From positions 62,001-126,000 of the forward strand of contig NZ_FQXM01000008.1 in NCBI RefSeq assembly GCF_900129965.1: a stretch of 64,000 nt of DNA, in the 5' to 3' direction. A program made the translations under genes and the position numbers. The stretch's first letter is position 1. Every line of letters begins with the position of its first letter. Origin of the DNA: Clostridium grantii DSM 8605 (GTDB taxonomy: Bacteria > Bacillota > Clostridia > Clostridiales > Clostridiaceae). Below, piece by piece: positions 9,592 through 18,004 of this stretch. Under the pieces are notes generated by a model, which saw nothing but the letters and a program-made list of their open reading frames with translations, ran no database searches and was not told the DNA's origin.

Positions 9592-10679
9592 AATCCTGTT
9601 TCCTCCATTTTTTTAATCACATTATTTTTTGACATATTAGGGTTTATGGTATTGTGATTGTCCATAGCCAGCATTGCTGCTGCCATAGAAAATCTAGCTG
9701 AATATTCTATTTCTTCATCATTCATATAACAATAGGCTAGCCCCGCCACAAAAGCATCTCCAGCTCCTGTAACATTTGTTGGTCTTATCCTAGGGGACTT
9801 AATTCTTTCCTCTTTTTCTCCATCGTTATAATAAATACCATTTTCACCAAGGGTTATAAAAACTCTTTTTACCCCTTTTTTTAAGAAATAATCTGACGCT
9901 TTTCTCATATCCCTTATGTTATTTATTTCTATGCCTGATAAAACTTCTGCTTCAAGTTTATTAGGTTTAATTGTATGAAAACATCCTACAAATTCTTTAA
10001 TTTTTGTAGCTTTCGTTGTTGACACTGTATCTAAAAAATAATCAACATCATCAATATTGGTAACAGTATGTCTTATAACATCCTCTGGTATGTTTGTATC
10101 AATAACGCATAGCCTTGAATTTGAAATTATTTTTCTTTTTTCTGTAATATAATCTACATTGATTCTATCAAAAATATCCATATTAGAAATGGCTGCTATC
10201 ATGTTTCCATTTTCATCTAAAATGCACATATAGTTAGAAGTGCTTTCCTCATCCATTACCAAAGTGTAGCTCAAATCTAAACCATATTGTTTTGCATCAT
10301 TTAAGATTTTTTTACCATAAAGATCATCCCCTACCGCAGTAAGAAGTTTTGTCTCAGTTCCTAATTTTGATAAATTTTCACCTATATTTCTTCCTACACC
10401 ACCTAAAGAAATATTAACACTACCAGGATTAGAATCATTATAAATAAATTTATTCTTTGAAAAACCTTGTATATCTATATTCGCTCCTCCTATGATAGTC
10501 ACATAATCATGCTTATGCACAACATAACCCTTTCCTAAAACATATCCTTTTTTCATCAAGTTTGCTATATGCACTGCTGCTGAAGAACGAGTAATACCTA
10601 GTTTAATAGCTAACTCCTTTTGTGAAATTAAGGGATTGTTCTCTATAAGGTCTAAAATTTCTCTTTCTCTCTTAGTCAT
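9585..10679 (-). CDS. psuK: Pseudouridine kinase PsuK with N-terminal winged-helix domain
   Basis: PfkB-family kinase that phosphorylates pseudouridine, feeding PsuG. Residues 1-55 form a MarR-like HTH ([21 protein letters not shown], then the recognition region [11 protein letters not shown]). A PfkB kinase follows, with the N-terminal GGANIDIQG signature, a GG-N-GE sugar-binding segment ([15 protein letters not shown]) and the catalytic [11 protein letters not shown] near residues 317-327. HTH-PfkB fusions are common in Firmicutes nucleoside salvage and suggest the kinase also acts as a regulator, perhaps of its own operon. ATG start after GAGGTG. First gene of the psuK-psuG operon. Confidence 0.9.
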   Translation of the reverse strand: MTKREREILDLIENNPLISQKELAIKLGITRSSAAVHIANLMKKGYVLGKGYVVHKHDYVTIIGGANIDIQGFSKNKFIYNDSNPGSVNISLGGVGRNIGENLSKLGTETKLLTAVGDDLYGKKILNDAKQYGLDLSYTLVMDEESTSNYMCILDENGNMIAAISNMDIFDRINVDYITEKRKIISNSRLCVIDTNIPEDVIRHTVTNIDDVDYFLDTVSTTKATKIKEFVGCFHTIKPNKLEAEVLSGIEINNIRDMRKASDYFLKKGVKRVFITLGENGIYYNDGEKEERIKSPRIRPTNVTGAGDAFVAGLAYCYMNDEEIEYSARFSMAAAMLAMDNHNTINPNMSKNNVIKKMEETGLC

Positions 10680-10807
10680 TTATTCACCTCTTTACTTTTG
10701 CTTATACACTAAACATTAGCTTATAAGTATAATACCAAACAATCAACAAAATTTCAATATAAAACATAAAAAACTTTTTATTAAAAATTTATATGCATAT
10801 ACAAGAA

Positions 10808-10835
10808 AAATTCCAGTAAATTTTTACTAGAATTA
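10808..10835 (-). terminator. Terminator after the antiporter / PII-like operon
   Basis: Hairpin ATTCTAGTAAA / TTTACTGGAAT followed on the minus strand by TTTTTCTT, 20 bp downstream of the PII-like gene. Confidence 0.7.
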
Positions 10836-10854
10836 ATTTATCAATATTGAAATA

Positions 10855-11199
10855 TTAATCATCTAAATTTAACCCATAACATTCAGATACAGGCGTTACA
10901 AACATAAATCCTACTCCTGGATTATTATCATAATCTAATTCTTTATTTATCTTAACTATTACTTCTCTAAGTTTATCTTCTGTCCTAATCATACTTATTA
11001 TAGTTTTATTATAAGGTTTATTCCCCTCAATAATTCTTCTCATTCCTGCAAAGATAGGAATATCAACTTTATTATTTATAAGTATTTTTCCCAATCCAAC
11101 GCTATCTAAAGTAGTTGCCCCACATCCATTATCATAAAAAATAGCTAAAACATCATCTAATTTACTTAAATCATTTAATATCAAATAAATCGCATTCAT
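10855..11199 (-). CDS. Small PII-like (P-II/CutA-fold) protein, probable antiporter partner
   Basis: 114-residue cytoplasmic protein. The start MNAIYLILNDLSKLDDVLAIF and the later strand-helix-strand pattern (NKTIISMIRTEDKLREVIVKIN, then GVGFMFVTPVSE) look like the ferredoxin-like fold of PII/CutA signal proteins. I identify it by pattern only; there is no Tyr-containing T-loop of classical GlnB. It starts 12 bp after the antiporter stop, in the same operon, and ends at a terminator. PII-like proteins often sit next to transporters and gate them in response to a nucleotide, and I infer the same here. The alternative is an unrelated regulator of the ACT/ferredoxin-like fold. Confidence 0.6.
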   Translation of the reverse strand: MNAIYLILNDLSKLDDVLAIFYDNGCGATTLDSVGLGKILINNKVDIPIFAGMRRIIEGNKPYNKTIISMIRTEDKLREVIVKINKELDYDNNPGVGFMFVTPVSECYGLNLDD

Positions 11200-11211
11200 A
11201 AAATATCCCCT

Positions 11212-12384
11212 TTATATATTAGCTTCTTTTGCTTTTATTATAGCAGTTTTAGTGCACATAGGTCCAATCAGTTCTGTAATAATTGTAGTTCCTAATAATA
11301 TAGTTATTACTAAACTTCCTAACTGAGTTCCCTGAAATTCTCGACTAACAATGATAGCAAGTCCAACTGCTACCCCAACTTGAGAAAAAAGTCCAAACCC
11401 AATATATTTTTTAACAGTAGCTGGTGCTTTAGAGATTGTTGCTCCAATACTCGCTCCAAATAACTTACCTGCCATTCTAAACATCAAATAAGCTAGTCCC
11501 ACAAATCCAATATGAGGTAGTAATGATATATCCAATCTAGATCCTGCCAAAATAAAAAATGCTGCAATTATTGGCGAAGAAAAACTCTCTAGAGTTGAAA
11601 AAACCTTTCTACTGCTAGATGAAACATTTGCCACTATAACACCAATTGTCATAGATGATAATAGAGGTGATAAATCAAATTTTAAAGAAATCCCAATATT
11701 CAATATAATAATTCCAGTTATATATGGAAGTAATTCATTACCTTTTGTTGATTTATTAATAAGAAAAACTAATATCACTCCCATTACAAACCCCAAAGAC
11801 AAAGATAAAATGATTTCGGCTAAAGGATGAAATAAAATTTTATACATGGTAACTTCTTCGTGTTTAACAAAAACTTTTGCAATTGAAGAAGCTATTGCAT
11901 ATATCATTAAACATATGGCATCATCTACTGCAACCACACCTAAAAGAGTACTGGTTAATGGACCCTTGGCATTATATTCCTTTAGAACCATTAAAGTTGC
12001 AGCTGGTGCAGTCGCAGAAGCAACAGCTCCTAAAATTAATGCTGTAGGTACATCTTTGGTTATAAAAAACATAGCCGCTGTAACCAATACAAATGCTCCC
12101 AATGCTTCACAGGTTGCTATAATAAAGATTGTTTTGCCTAGTTTTTTAATAACAGATACCTCTAATTCACTTCCTATGCTAAAAGCAATTATACCTAATG
12201 CAAAATCACTGATAAAAGAAAGATTCTCAAGTACTTGGGAATCAACTATCTTTAAACCTGATATTCCTATTATCAATCCTGCAATTATATACCCAGCAAC
12301 AGCTGGAATTTTAAATCGATTAGTCACTTGTCCTACAATTATTCCTACTATTACTGCAATACCTAAACTAATAAACGAATTCAT
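11212..12384 (-). CDS. Cation:proton antiporter, CPA2 (KefB/NapA-like) family
   Basis: Membrane antiporter exchanging Na+ or K+ for H+. At 390 residues, with about 12 hydrophobic segments, it is the bare transport domain: FKIPAVAGYIIAGLIIG (TM1-2 signature), FALGIIAFSIGSELE, and the core helix ASATAPAATLMVLKEYNAKGPLT followed by VVAVDDAICLMIYA with the paired Asp residues expected in the ion-binding site. There is no C-terminal TrkA-N/RCK domain. Regulation is probably supplied in trans by the PII-like protein encoded directly downstream. AAAGGAG precedes the ATG. The substrate ion cannot be told from sequence. Confidence 0.88.
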   Translation of the reverse strand: MNSFISLGIAVIVGIIVGQVTNRFKIPAVAGYIIAGLIIGISGLKIVDSQVLENLSFISDFALGIIAFSIGSELEVSVIKKLGKTIFIIATCEALGAFVLVTAAMFFITKDVPTALILGAVASATAPAATLMVLKEYNAKGPLTSTLLGVVAVDDAICLMIYAIASSIAKVFVKHEEVTMYKILFHPLAEIILSLSLGFVMGVILVFLINKSTKGNELLPYITGIIILNIGISLKFDLSPLLSSMTIGVIVANVSSSSRKVFSTLESFSSPIIAAFFILAGSRLDISLLPHIGFVGLAYLMFRMAGKLFGASIGATISKAPATVKKYIGFGLFSQVGVAVGLAIIVSREFQGTQLGSLVITILLGTTIITELIGPMCTKTAIIKAKEANI

Positions 12385-12758
12385 ACCCTATACTCCTTTA
12401 CTTTTTTTATATCAAAAGGCTAAAACCGCAAAAAAGTAAGTTGGACTAAAACTATGCCCACCTTATATATTATTGCTTTACAAATAAAACACCTTTTTAT
12501 TGTATAACCCATATATTATCTTAGTCCTATATTATACATTAGTAAAACTTCTTTTAGGATAATATAAAAGGAAATATAATGTTATATTAGTAAACCTTAT
12601 TAACAATAGACATTATTTATAGTTTTACTCTTGATTGAAACGGTTTCTCTATGTATAATCATTTATTCTGATAAATTCTATAAAAAAATAAACCACAAAA
12701 TTCACTTTGAGATTCAATTATCTTTTAGTTGAATTTTGTGATTCGGTTTTTCTAACCT
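12385..12758. other. Intergenic region upstream of the antiporter
   Basis: No gene. It holds the terminator of the sigma-54 regulator (12693-12740), a small odd palindrome GAAACGGTTTC at 12637-12647, and two near-identical 13-mers ATTAGTAAAACTT (12538-12550) and ATTAGTAAACCTT (12586-12598), 48 bp apart, which may be regulator sites for the antiporter operon. No clear riboswitch is seen. Confidence 0.4.
12693..12740 (-). terminator. Terminator after the HPr-PAS-sigma-54 regulator gene
   Basis: Inverted repeat CACAAAATTCA / TGAATTTTGTG with an internal loop and T/A runs, just downstream of the regulator stop on the minus strand. Confidence 0.7.
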
Positions 12759-14759
12759 TCAATCTTTCTCTAAGCCATACTTCTTACACTTCAAAGAAAT
12801 AGTTCTATGAGTCAATCCTAATGCTTTGCCCGCTTTATTGAAACTTCCATACTTTTTCATAGCAATTTCAATTATTTCCTTTTCATATTCCTCGAAAGGC
12901 ATAACTTCATCATTTATTATATTAATGAGCTTTGCTTTAGTATTTTTTAAATTTGATATATACATAGGCATATCTTCAATAGTAATTTCATTTCCATCAC
13001 ACATATTTATAGCTCTTTCAATAATATTTTCAAGTTCCCTTATATTTCCAGGCCAGTGATATTTTTGTAGCAACTGTAAAACTTCATTATCAATTTCTTT
13101 TATATCTTTGCCCATATTAGAAGAAATTTTATTTATAAAGTATTCCACTAATATATTAATATCTTCTTTCCTTTTTCTCAAAGGAGGTAGAAAAATAGAA
13201 ATAACATTTAATCTATAATACAGATCTTCTCTAAATTCTTCTTTTTCCATCATTTCTTCTAAATTTTTATTTGTTGCCGATATTATCCTTACATCAATCT
13301 TTTCTGTAGTTATCCCACCTACAGGCTCAAATTCTTTTTCTTGCAATACCCTTAATAATTTAACCTGCATAGATTTAGGTAAATCACCTATTTCATCTAA
13401 AAATATTGTTCCTTCATTAGCTATTGCAAATTTACCTGGCTTATTCTTAATTGCGCCAGTAAAAGCTCCTTTAACATATCCAAAAAGCTCACTTTCAATT
13501 AAATTCTCAGGAATTGCTGCACAATTTATTCTAACAAATGGTTTGTCTGCCCTATCTGAATTGTTATGGATTACTTTAGCAATAAGTTCCTTTCCTGTAC
13601 CACTTTCCCCTCTTATAAGTACTGTAGAGGTGTACTTTGATGCTTTATCAGCTATTACCAAACAATCCTTTAAGCTGCTACTATTCCCTATAATATTTGA
13701 GAAAGAGCTATTTAAAATATTATGCCTTTTAAGTTCTTGTTTATAATAATTTAGTTCCTCTTCAAATTCATCTAGTTTTTTAACTAATTCTTTTATTTCT
13801 CTCTCAGACCTGCCTATAGATAATACCCCTTTAAATTTATCATCAATAAATAACGGATACACACTAGTAATAAGATTCAATTTACCTTTTGCTCTCACCA
13901 CATTTTCTAAAGTTTGTTTGGAATTGAACACTTTCATTCTCAAACCATCTGGCGAAACATTGATAAGGTCCTTTCCTAATACATTGCTATCATCTATTTT
14001 AAAGTGTTTTTTATAAGCAGGATTAACATAAGTTATTTCTCTTGTTTCATTAACAAAACAAATCATTTCATTTGTTGTCTCCAATATTTTATTTAATTTT
14101 TCATTTAATTCTTTTATACCAACTAATTCAGAAATATCTTGGAAAATACCCACTGCACCTATGGATTTGTTATTTGAAATAATTGGTGATCTATTGGCAA
14201 TAACAATACGATTATTTATGTGTTGTATATTTCCGAATTTCTTGGTTTTAGTTACTAATATATTTGGCAAATCGGAGGTTGGTATGATTTGTTTTACAAA
14301 TTTACCTATAACTTCCTCTCTTTTTTTCTCTATTAAATTTAAGCCATATTCATTCATCAATGTAATATTACCATCTGCATCAATAACAAGGATCCCTACT
14401 GGAATACTTTGAATAATTTGCTCATTTGCTATTGCACTTTCTTCTAAAATAGCATCCAAACTAGCAAAACTTTCATCATTTTTATTAAAATTACTGCTTA
14501 TAAGTTCAATTAATTCTTTCACAGCGTTTTTTGCTTCTTTGGTGTCTTCTTTACAGGAAATTTCTATTTCCTCTCCTTCATGAATTCTCAAAGATATTAA
14601 GGCTAATATACTAATAGCAATTGGTTCTGACTTTGAATTTTTTATAAAAAGTTCTATCCCCTGTTTTAATTTTATTTGATCTGCTTTATGAACAATCATA
14701 GCAGCAATTCTTGTATGTATTCCATTATCAATAAGAATTTTCAGTTTTTCTATATACAT
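12759..14759 (-). CDS. Sigma-54-dependent activator with N-terminal HPr-like domain and two PAS domains
   Basis: Enhancer-binding protein that would drive RNA polymerase-sigma-54. Domains: HPr-like residues 1-90, with NGIHTRIAA placing His15 and Arg17 exactly as in HPr, and Ser50 in AISILALISL matching the HPr regulatory-Ser helix; PAS1 about 110-215; PAS2 about 225-325; coiled coil 325-350; AAA+ 355-590 with Walker A GESGTGKE (384-391), sigma-54 contact loop GAFTGA (431-436) and Walker B TIFLDEIGD (451-459); Fis-type HTH at the C-terminus (KAGKALGLTHRTISLKCKKYG). The neighbouring, opposite gene is ptsI, whose product phosphorylates HPr on His15. I infer that PTS phosphate flux, together with a PAS-bound signal, controls this regulator, and that ptsI is a target. 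Confidence 0.93.
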   Translation of the reverse strand: MYIEKLKILIDNGIHTRIAAMIVHKADQIKLKQGIELFIKNSKSEPIAISILALISLRIHEGEEIEISCKEDTKEAKNAVKELIELISSNFNKNDESFASLDAILEESAIANEQIIQSIPVGILVIDADGNITLMNEYGLNLIEKKREEVIGKFVKQIIPTSDLPNILVTKTKKFGNIQHINNRIVIANRSPIISNNKSIGAVGIFQDISELVGIKELNEKLNKILETTNEMICFVNETREITYVNPAYKKHFKIDDSNVLGKDLINVSPDGLRMKVFNSKQTLENVVRAKGKLNLITSVYPLFIDDKFKGVLSIGRSEREIKELVKKLDEFEEELNYYKQELKRHNILNSSFSNIIGNSSSLKDCLVIADKASKYTSTVLIRGESGTGKELIAKVIHNNSDRADKPFVRINCAAIPENLIESELFGYVKGAFTGAIKNKPGKFAIANEGTIFLDEIGDLPKSMQVKLLRVLQEKEFEPVGGITTEKIDVRIISATNKNLEEMMEKEEFREDLYYRLNVISIFLPPLRKRKEDINILVEYFINKISSNMGKDIKEIDNEVLQLLQKYHWPGNIRELENIIERAINMCDGNEITIEDMPMYISNLKNTKAKLINIINDEVMPFEEYEKEIIEIAMKKYGSFNKAGKALGLTHRTISLKCKKYGLEKD

Positions 14760-14773
14760 ATGTTTTCCTTTCG

Positions 14774-14790
14774 TTGATATATTTTATCAT
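14774..14790. promoter_or_regulatory. Dyad site 1, possible activator-binding site
   Basis: TTGATA-N5-TATCAT, a 17-bp near-palindrome. It shares the TTGATA-N5-TATCAA design with sites at 14806 and 14904. It lies 15 bp upstream of the regulator start, so autoregulation is also possible. Confidence 0.5.
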
Positions 14791-14805
14791 AACCTAAAAA
14801 GTTGA

Positions 14806-14822
14806 TTGATATTTTTTATCAA
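14806..14822. promoter_or_regulatory. Dyad site 2, perfect TTGATA-N5-TATCAA
   Basis: A perfect 6+6 inverted repeat with a 5-bp T spacer, placed 32 bp (three helical turns) from site 1 and about 200 bp upstream of the ptsI -24/-12 promoter. This is the usual distance for a sigma-54 enhancer. Confidence 0.55.
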
Positions 14823-14903
14823 GTTTACTTTCCCTTTAAAATAGCAGTCTTTTAGCAATTTATTCTCTTTTTTAATACTATTACTAAATTTCAACTTATT
14901 AAC

Positions 14904-14920
14904 TTGCTAATTTTTATCAA
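14904..14920. promoter_or_regulatory. Dyad site 3, TTGCTA-N5-TATCAA
   Basis: Differs from site 2 by one base in the half sites. It lies about 100 bp upstream of the -24 element of the ptsI promoter. Confidence 0.5.
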
Positions 14921-15004
14921 ACATTTTGCGCATTATTAATTCTAAATTTTACTTAAATAGCTTTATTTCAATTATATCAGTGTTTAAATAATTATTCTAT
15001 ATAC

Positions 15005-15020
15005 TTGGCACATAAATTGC
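15005..15020 (+). promoter_or_regulatory. Sigma-54 (-24/-12) promoter of ptsI
   Basis: TTGGCAC-N5-TTGC matches the sigma-54 consensus, with GG at 15007-15008 and GC at 15019-15020, exactly 10 bp apart between the dinucleotides. The expected transcription start is near 15031, giving a leader of about 160 nt before ptsI. No convincing sigma-A promoter competes with it. Confidence 0.85.
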
Positions 15021-15113
15021 TTATATAATTTAATGAAGAAAACAAAATATATCTTCTTTTCGATAAAATCCTTGATTATTTTATCTGAAAAGTTAACTTT
15101 TATTCAAATAAAA

Positions 15114-15143
15114 AAGATATTGCGAATATATTTCCAATATCTT
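15114..15143 (+). promoter_or_regulatory. Hairpin in the ptsI leader
   Basis: AAGATATTG and CAATATCTT form a 9-bp perfect stem with a 12-nt loop in the predicted 5-prime UTR. It is not followed by a T-run, so it is not a terminator. It may be an RNA-stabilising or protein-binding element. Confidence 0.4.
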
Positions 15144-15192
15144 CACAAACTTTTAATAAGTATATTTTTTATAATAATGAGGAGGAAATAAA

Positions 15193-16815
15193 ATGAAAAA
15201 GGGAATTGCTGCTTCAAAAGGATATGCAATAGGTACTATAGTTATAAAGGAAGATACAGAAATTATAATTGACACCACTAAAATCACTGATGTTGAAGGT
15301 GAAATATCAAATTTAAATGTTGCTTTAGAAGCATCAAAAGATCAATTAGCTAAAATTAGAGATAAAGCTGAAAAAGAACTTGGTGCAGATAAAGCAGCTG
15401 TTTTCAGCAGTCATATAATGCTTTTAGATGATCCTGAATTATCTTCTGCTATCATTGACAAAATTCAAAATGATAAAGATAATGCTGTAAAAGCTACTAG
15501 TGAAATTATAAATATGTATGTAGGAATTTTCGGTTCTATGGATGATGAATACATGAGAGAAAGAGCTTCTGACATAAAAGACGTAGGTAATAGAGTACTT
15601 GCTAATCTTACAAACTCTTCAACTGGTGAAGTTGATGATTTAGCTGAAAATTCTATAGTTGTTGCTCACGATTTAACTCCTTCTGATACTGCTCAACTTG
15701 ATAAATCAAAAGTAGTTGCTTTCTTAACTAATATAGGGGGAAGAACTTCTCATAGTGCTATAATGGCAAGAACATTAGAAATCCCTGCAATTGTAGGTTT
15801 AAATGATATTACAACTAGCGTTACTAATGGTGATACTGTTATTGTTGATGGTTCTGAAGGTATTGTAATAATCAACCCTAATGAAGCAACTATAGAAGAG
15901 TACAAAGCTAAACAAGCTGAATTCGAAAAAGAAAAAGAAAGATTAAAATCTTTAATCAATGTAAGAACTATAACAAAAGCTGGAAAACGTACTGAAGTAT
16001 GTGGTAACATTGGTAAAGCTGAAGATGTTAATCAAGTATTAGAAAACGGTGGAGAAGGTATTGGTTTATTTAGAACTGAATTCTTATACATGGATAGAAA
16101 TGAAATGCCAACAGAAGAAGAGCAATTTAACTCTTATAAATATGTTGCTGAAAAAATGGGTGAAAAACCTGTTGTTATAAGAACTCTTGATATCGGTGGA
16201 GACAAAGTACTTCCATACCTTCCTCTACCAGAAGAAATGAATCCATTCTTAGGATATAGAGCAATAAGATTATGTTTAGATAAAAAAGACATATTTAAAA
16301 TTCAATTAAGAGCATTACTTAGAGCATCTGCTTATGGAAATATTAAAATAATGTTCCCAATGATAGCTTCCCTTAGTGAATTCTTAGCTGCAAAAGAAGT
16401 TTTACAAGAATGTATGGAAGAACTAAGATCTGAAGGTAAAGATTTCAACGAGAATCTTGAAGTTGGTATGATGGTTGAAATCCCATCTGCTGCAGTTTGT
16501 GCTGACGAACTTGCTAAATACGTAGATTTCTTCAGTATTGGAACAAATGACCTTATTCAATATACTTTAGCTGCTGATAGAATGAACGAAAAAGTTTCTT
16601 ACTTATATGACCCAATGCACCCAGCTGTTTTAAGACTTATTAAAATGACTATTGACGGAGCTCATAGCCAAGGTAAATGGTGTGGCATGTGCGGAGAAGC
16701 TGCTGGAGATGAAACTGTAATCCCAACACTTGTACAATATGGTTTAGATGAATTCTCAATGAGTGCTTCTTCAATATTAAGAGCTAAAGAACTTATAATG
16801 AATCAAGATGTTTAA
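15193..16815 (+). CDS. ptsI: PTS Enzyme I (phosphoenolpyruvate-protein phosphotransferase)
   Basis: Takes phosphate from PEP onto a histidine and passes it to HPr, the first step of PTS sugar uptake. At 540 residues it is slightly shorter than the typical 570. Visible: the swivelling domain with catalytic His in GGRTSHSAIMAR (about residue 190), the PEP-binding barrel with FRTEFLYMDR, IRTLDIGGDKVLPYL and EIPSAAVCAD, and the active-site Cys in WCGMCGEAAGD near residue 500. AGGAGG precedes the ATG. It is monocistronic: no ptsH is adjacent, and a strong terminator follows. The nearest HPr-like sequence is the domain inside the divergent sigma-54 regulator. The promoter is of sigma-54 type, which is unusual for general PTS genes in Firmicutes. 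Confidence 0.97.
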   Translation: MKKGIAASKGYAIGTIVIKEDTEIIIDTTKITDVEGEISNLNVALEASKDQLAKIRDKAEKELGADKAAVFSSHIMLLDDPELSSAIIDKIQNDKDNAVKATSEIINMYVGIFGSMDDEYMRERASDIKDVGNRVLANLTNSSTGEVDDLAENSIVVAHDLTPSDTAQLDKSKVVAFLTNIGGRTSHSAIMARTLEIPAIVGLNDITTSVTNGDTVIVDGSEGIVIINPNEATIEEYKAKQAEFEKEKERLKSLINVRTITKAGKRTEVCGNIGKAEDVNQVLENGGEGIGLFRTEFLYMDRNEMPTEEEQFNSYKYVAEKMGEKPVVIRTLDIGGDKVLPYLPLPEEMNPFLGYRAIRLCLDKKDIFKIQLRALLRASAYGNIKIMFPMIASLSEFLAAKEVLQECMEELRSEGKDFNENLEVGMMVEIPSAAVCADELAKYVDFFSIGTNDLIQYTLAADRMNEKVSYLYDPMHPAVLRLIKMTIDGAHSQGKWCGMCGEAAGDETVIPTLVQYGLDEFSMSASSILRAKELIMNQDV

Positions 16816-16873
16816 TTTTTAGTTAGTCCCTGTGGTTTAAACCACATTTGTAATCTAGTCTACTCTCAAATTA

Positions 16874-16905
16874 AGGCAGCATCCCCACCCAGGATGCTGC
16901 CTTTT
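16874..16905 (+). terminator. Strong terminator after ptsI, possibly bidirectional
   Basis: Perfect 10-bp GC-rich stem GGCAGCATCC / GGATGCTGCC followed by TTTTGA; it lies between convergent ptsI and the AI-2E gene. Confidence 0.9.
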
Positions 16906-16936
16906 GAGTATATTAATATTCAATATTTTTATACTA

Positions 16937-18004
16937 TCACTCATTATTTTTATTTCTAAATTCATCATATAATGATTTTATAATAACTTTAATTATTGAA
17001 TAAGTAGGTATAGCAATAAAAGCACCAATCACTCCAAACAATGATACAAAAATAAAGATCATGAAAATAACTGTTAAAGGATGAATATTTAATTTATTCC
17101 CCAGTATATTAGGAGTAACAAATTTACCCTCTATCTGCTGTACTATTATGGATAAAACTATAATCCAAAGCAAGAGTTTTATGTCCGTCATCAAAGCTAT
17201 AAGTAAGGCAGGAAGTATTCCTAAAAAAGGACCTAAAAATGGTATAACTGATGTTATCATAGCAAATATACCTAAAGCAAGAGCATTTTGCATTCCTAAA
17301 ATAGTGTACCCAATAAACATAAGCAATCCTATAAAAAAAGCTACAAACATCTGCCCTGATATATATGTATATAAGGTCGTATCTATTTCTTTAATAAGTT
17401 TAACAAAATAGTTTCTTTTTTTACTAGGTATCATATCAATTATATTTTGCTTAAACTTTTCTCCATCTTTCAAAAGATAAAAGGCAACGATTGGAACTAA
17501 AATTATTATAGTACTAACACTGGCTACATTTGATAAAAAATTCAATGAACTTTTAGAAATATTTTTTGCTGAACTCTGTAAATACGGGATTACACTATCA
17601 TTTAAATTCTTTATAGTTTCCTCATCAATATTTAGTAATTGTAAATTTTTATAAAAACTTCCCTGTAAATTATCAATTTTTAGTGTTAATTCCTCATAAG
17701 ATTCAGAAAAAGTATCAGTAACACTATTTCCGCTATACCCAACAATCCATACAATTAAACCTATAAATACTACAAAGGTTATTCCAGCTGCTAAATTCCT
17801 TTTAACTCCTCTTTTCTGAAGAAAAATCATCAAAGGTCTGAATAAATAATAAATAAACCCCCCAAATAAAAATGGAATAAATAAAGTATTTAAAATAACC
17901 ATCAATGGTTCAATAATAAATGTAATTTTAGACATCATAAATAAGATAACTAATATCAAAAGTACTCCCAATCCATAATTATAAAACTTATTGTTAAATT
18001 TCAT
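16937..18004 (-). CDS. AI-2E family transporter (permease)
   Basis: Integral membrane protein of the AI-2E/UPF0118 family, 355 residues, with hydrophobic segments near the N-terminus (about 10-45, 65-85), one near 150-170 and a C-terminal cluster (210-340). Family hallmarks are the long extracytoplasmic loop 90-145 and the C-terminal FVSLFGVIGAFIAIPTYSIIKVI. Members export autoinducer-2 or act as Na+/H+ antiporters; this one cannot be placed by sequence alone. Its start overlaps the end of the upstream cyclase gene by 11 bp, so the two form an operon. Confidence 0.85.
   Translation of the reverse strand: MKFNNKFYNYGLGVLLILVILFMMSKITFIIEPLMVILNTLFIPFLFGGFIYYLFRPLMIFLQKRGVKRNLAAGITFVVFIGLIVWIVGYSGNSVTDTFSESYEELTLKIDNLQGSFYKNLQLLNIDEETIKNLNDSVIPYLQSSAKNISKSSLNFLSNVASVSTIIILVPIVAFYLLKDGEKFKQNIIDMIPSKKRNYFVKLIKEIDTTLYTYISGQMFVAFFIGLLMFIGYTILGMQNALALGIFAMITSVIPFLGPFLGILPALLIALMTDIKLLLWIIVLSIIVQQIEGKFVTPNILGNKLNIHPLTVIFMIFIFVSLFGVIGAFIAIPTYSIIKVIIKSLYDEFRNKNNE

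Noticed and set aside
11846..12439. 197-codon plus-strand frame opposite the antiporter
   Set aside because: It is the antisense shadow of a conserved membrane protein gene and has no ribosome site.
12637..12647. cre site GAAACGGTTTC upstream of the antiporter
   Set aside because: The CG is not central with the required flanking spacing of a cre box, and it is far (about 250 bp) from the gene; kept only as a noted palindrome.
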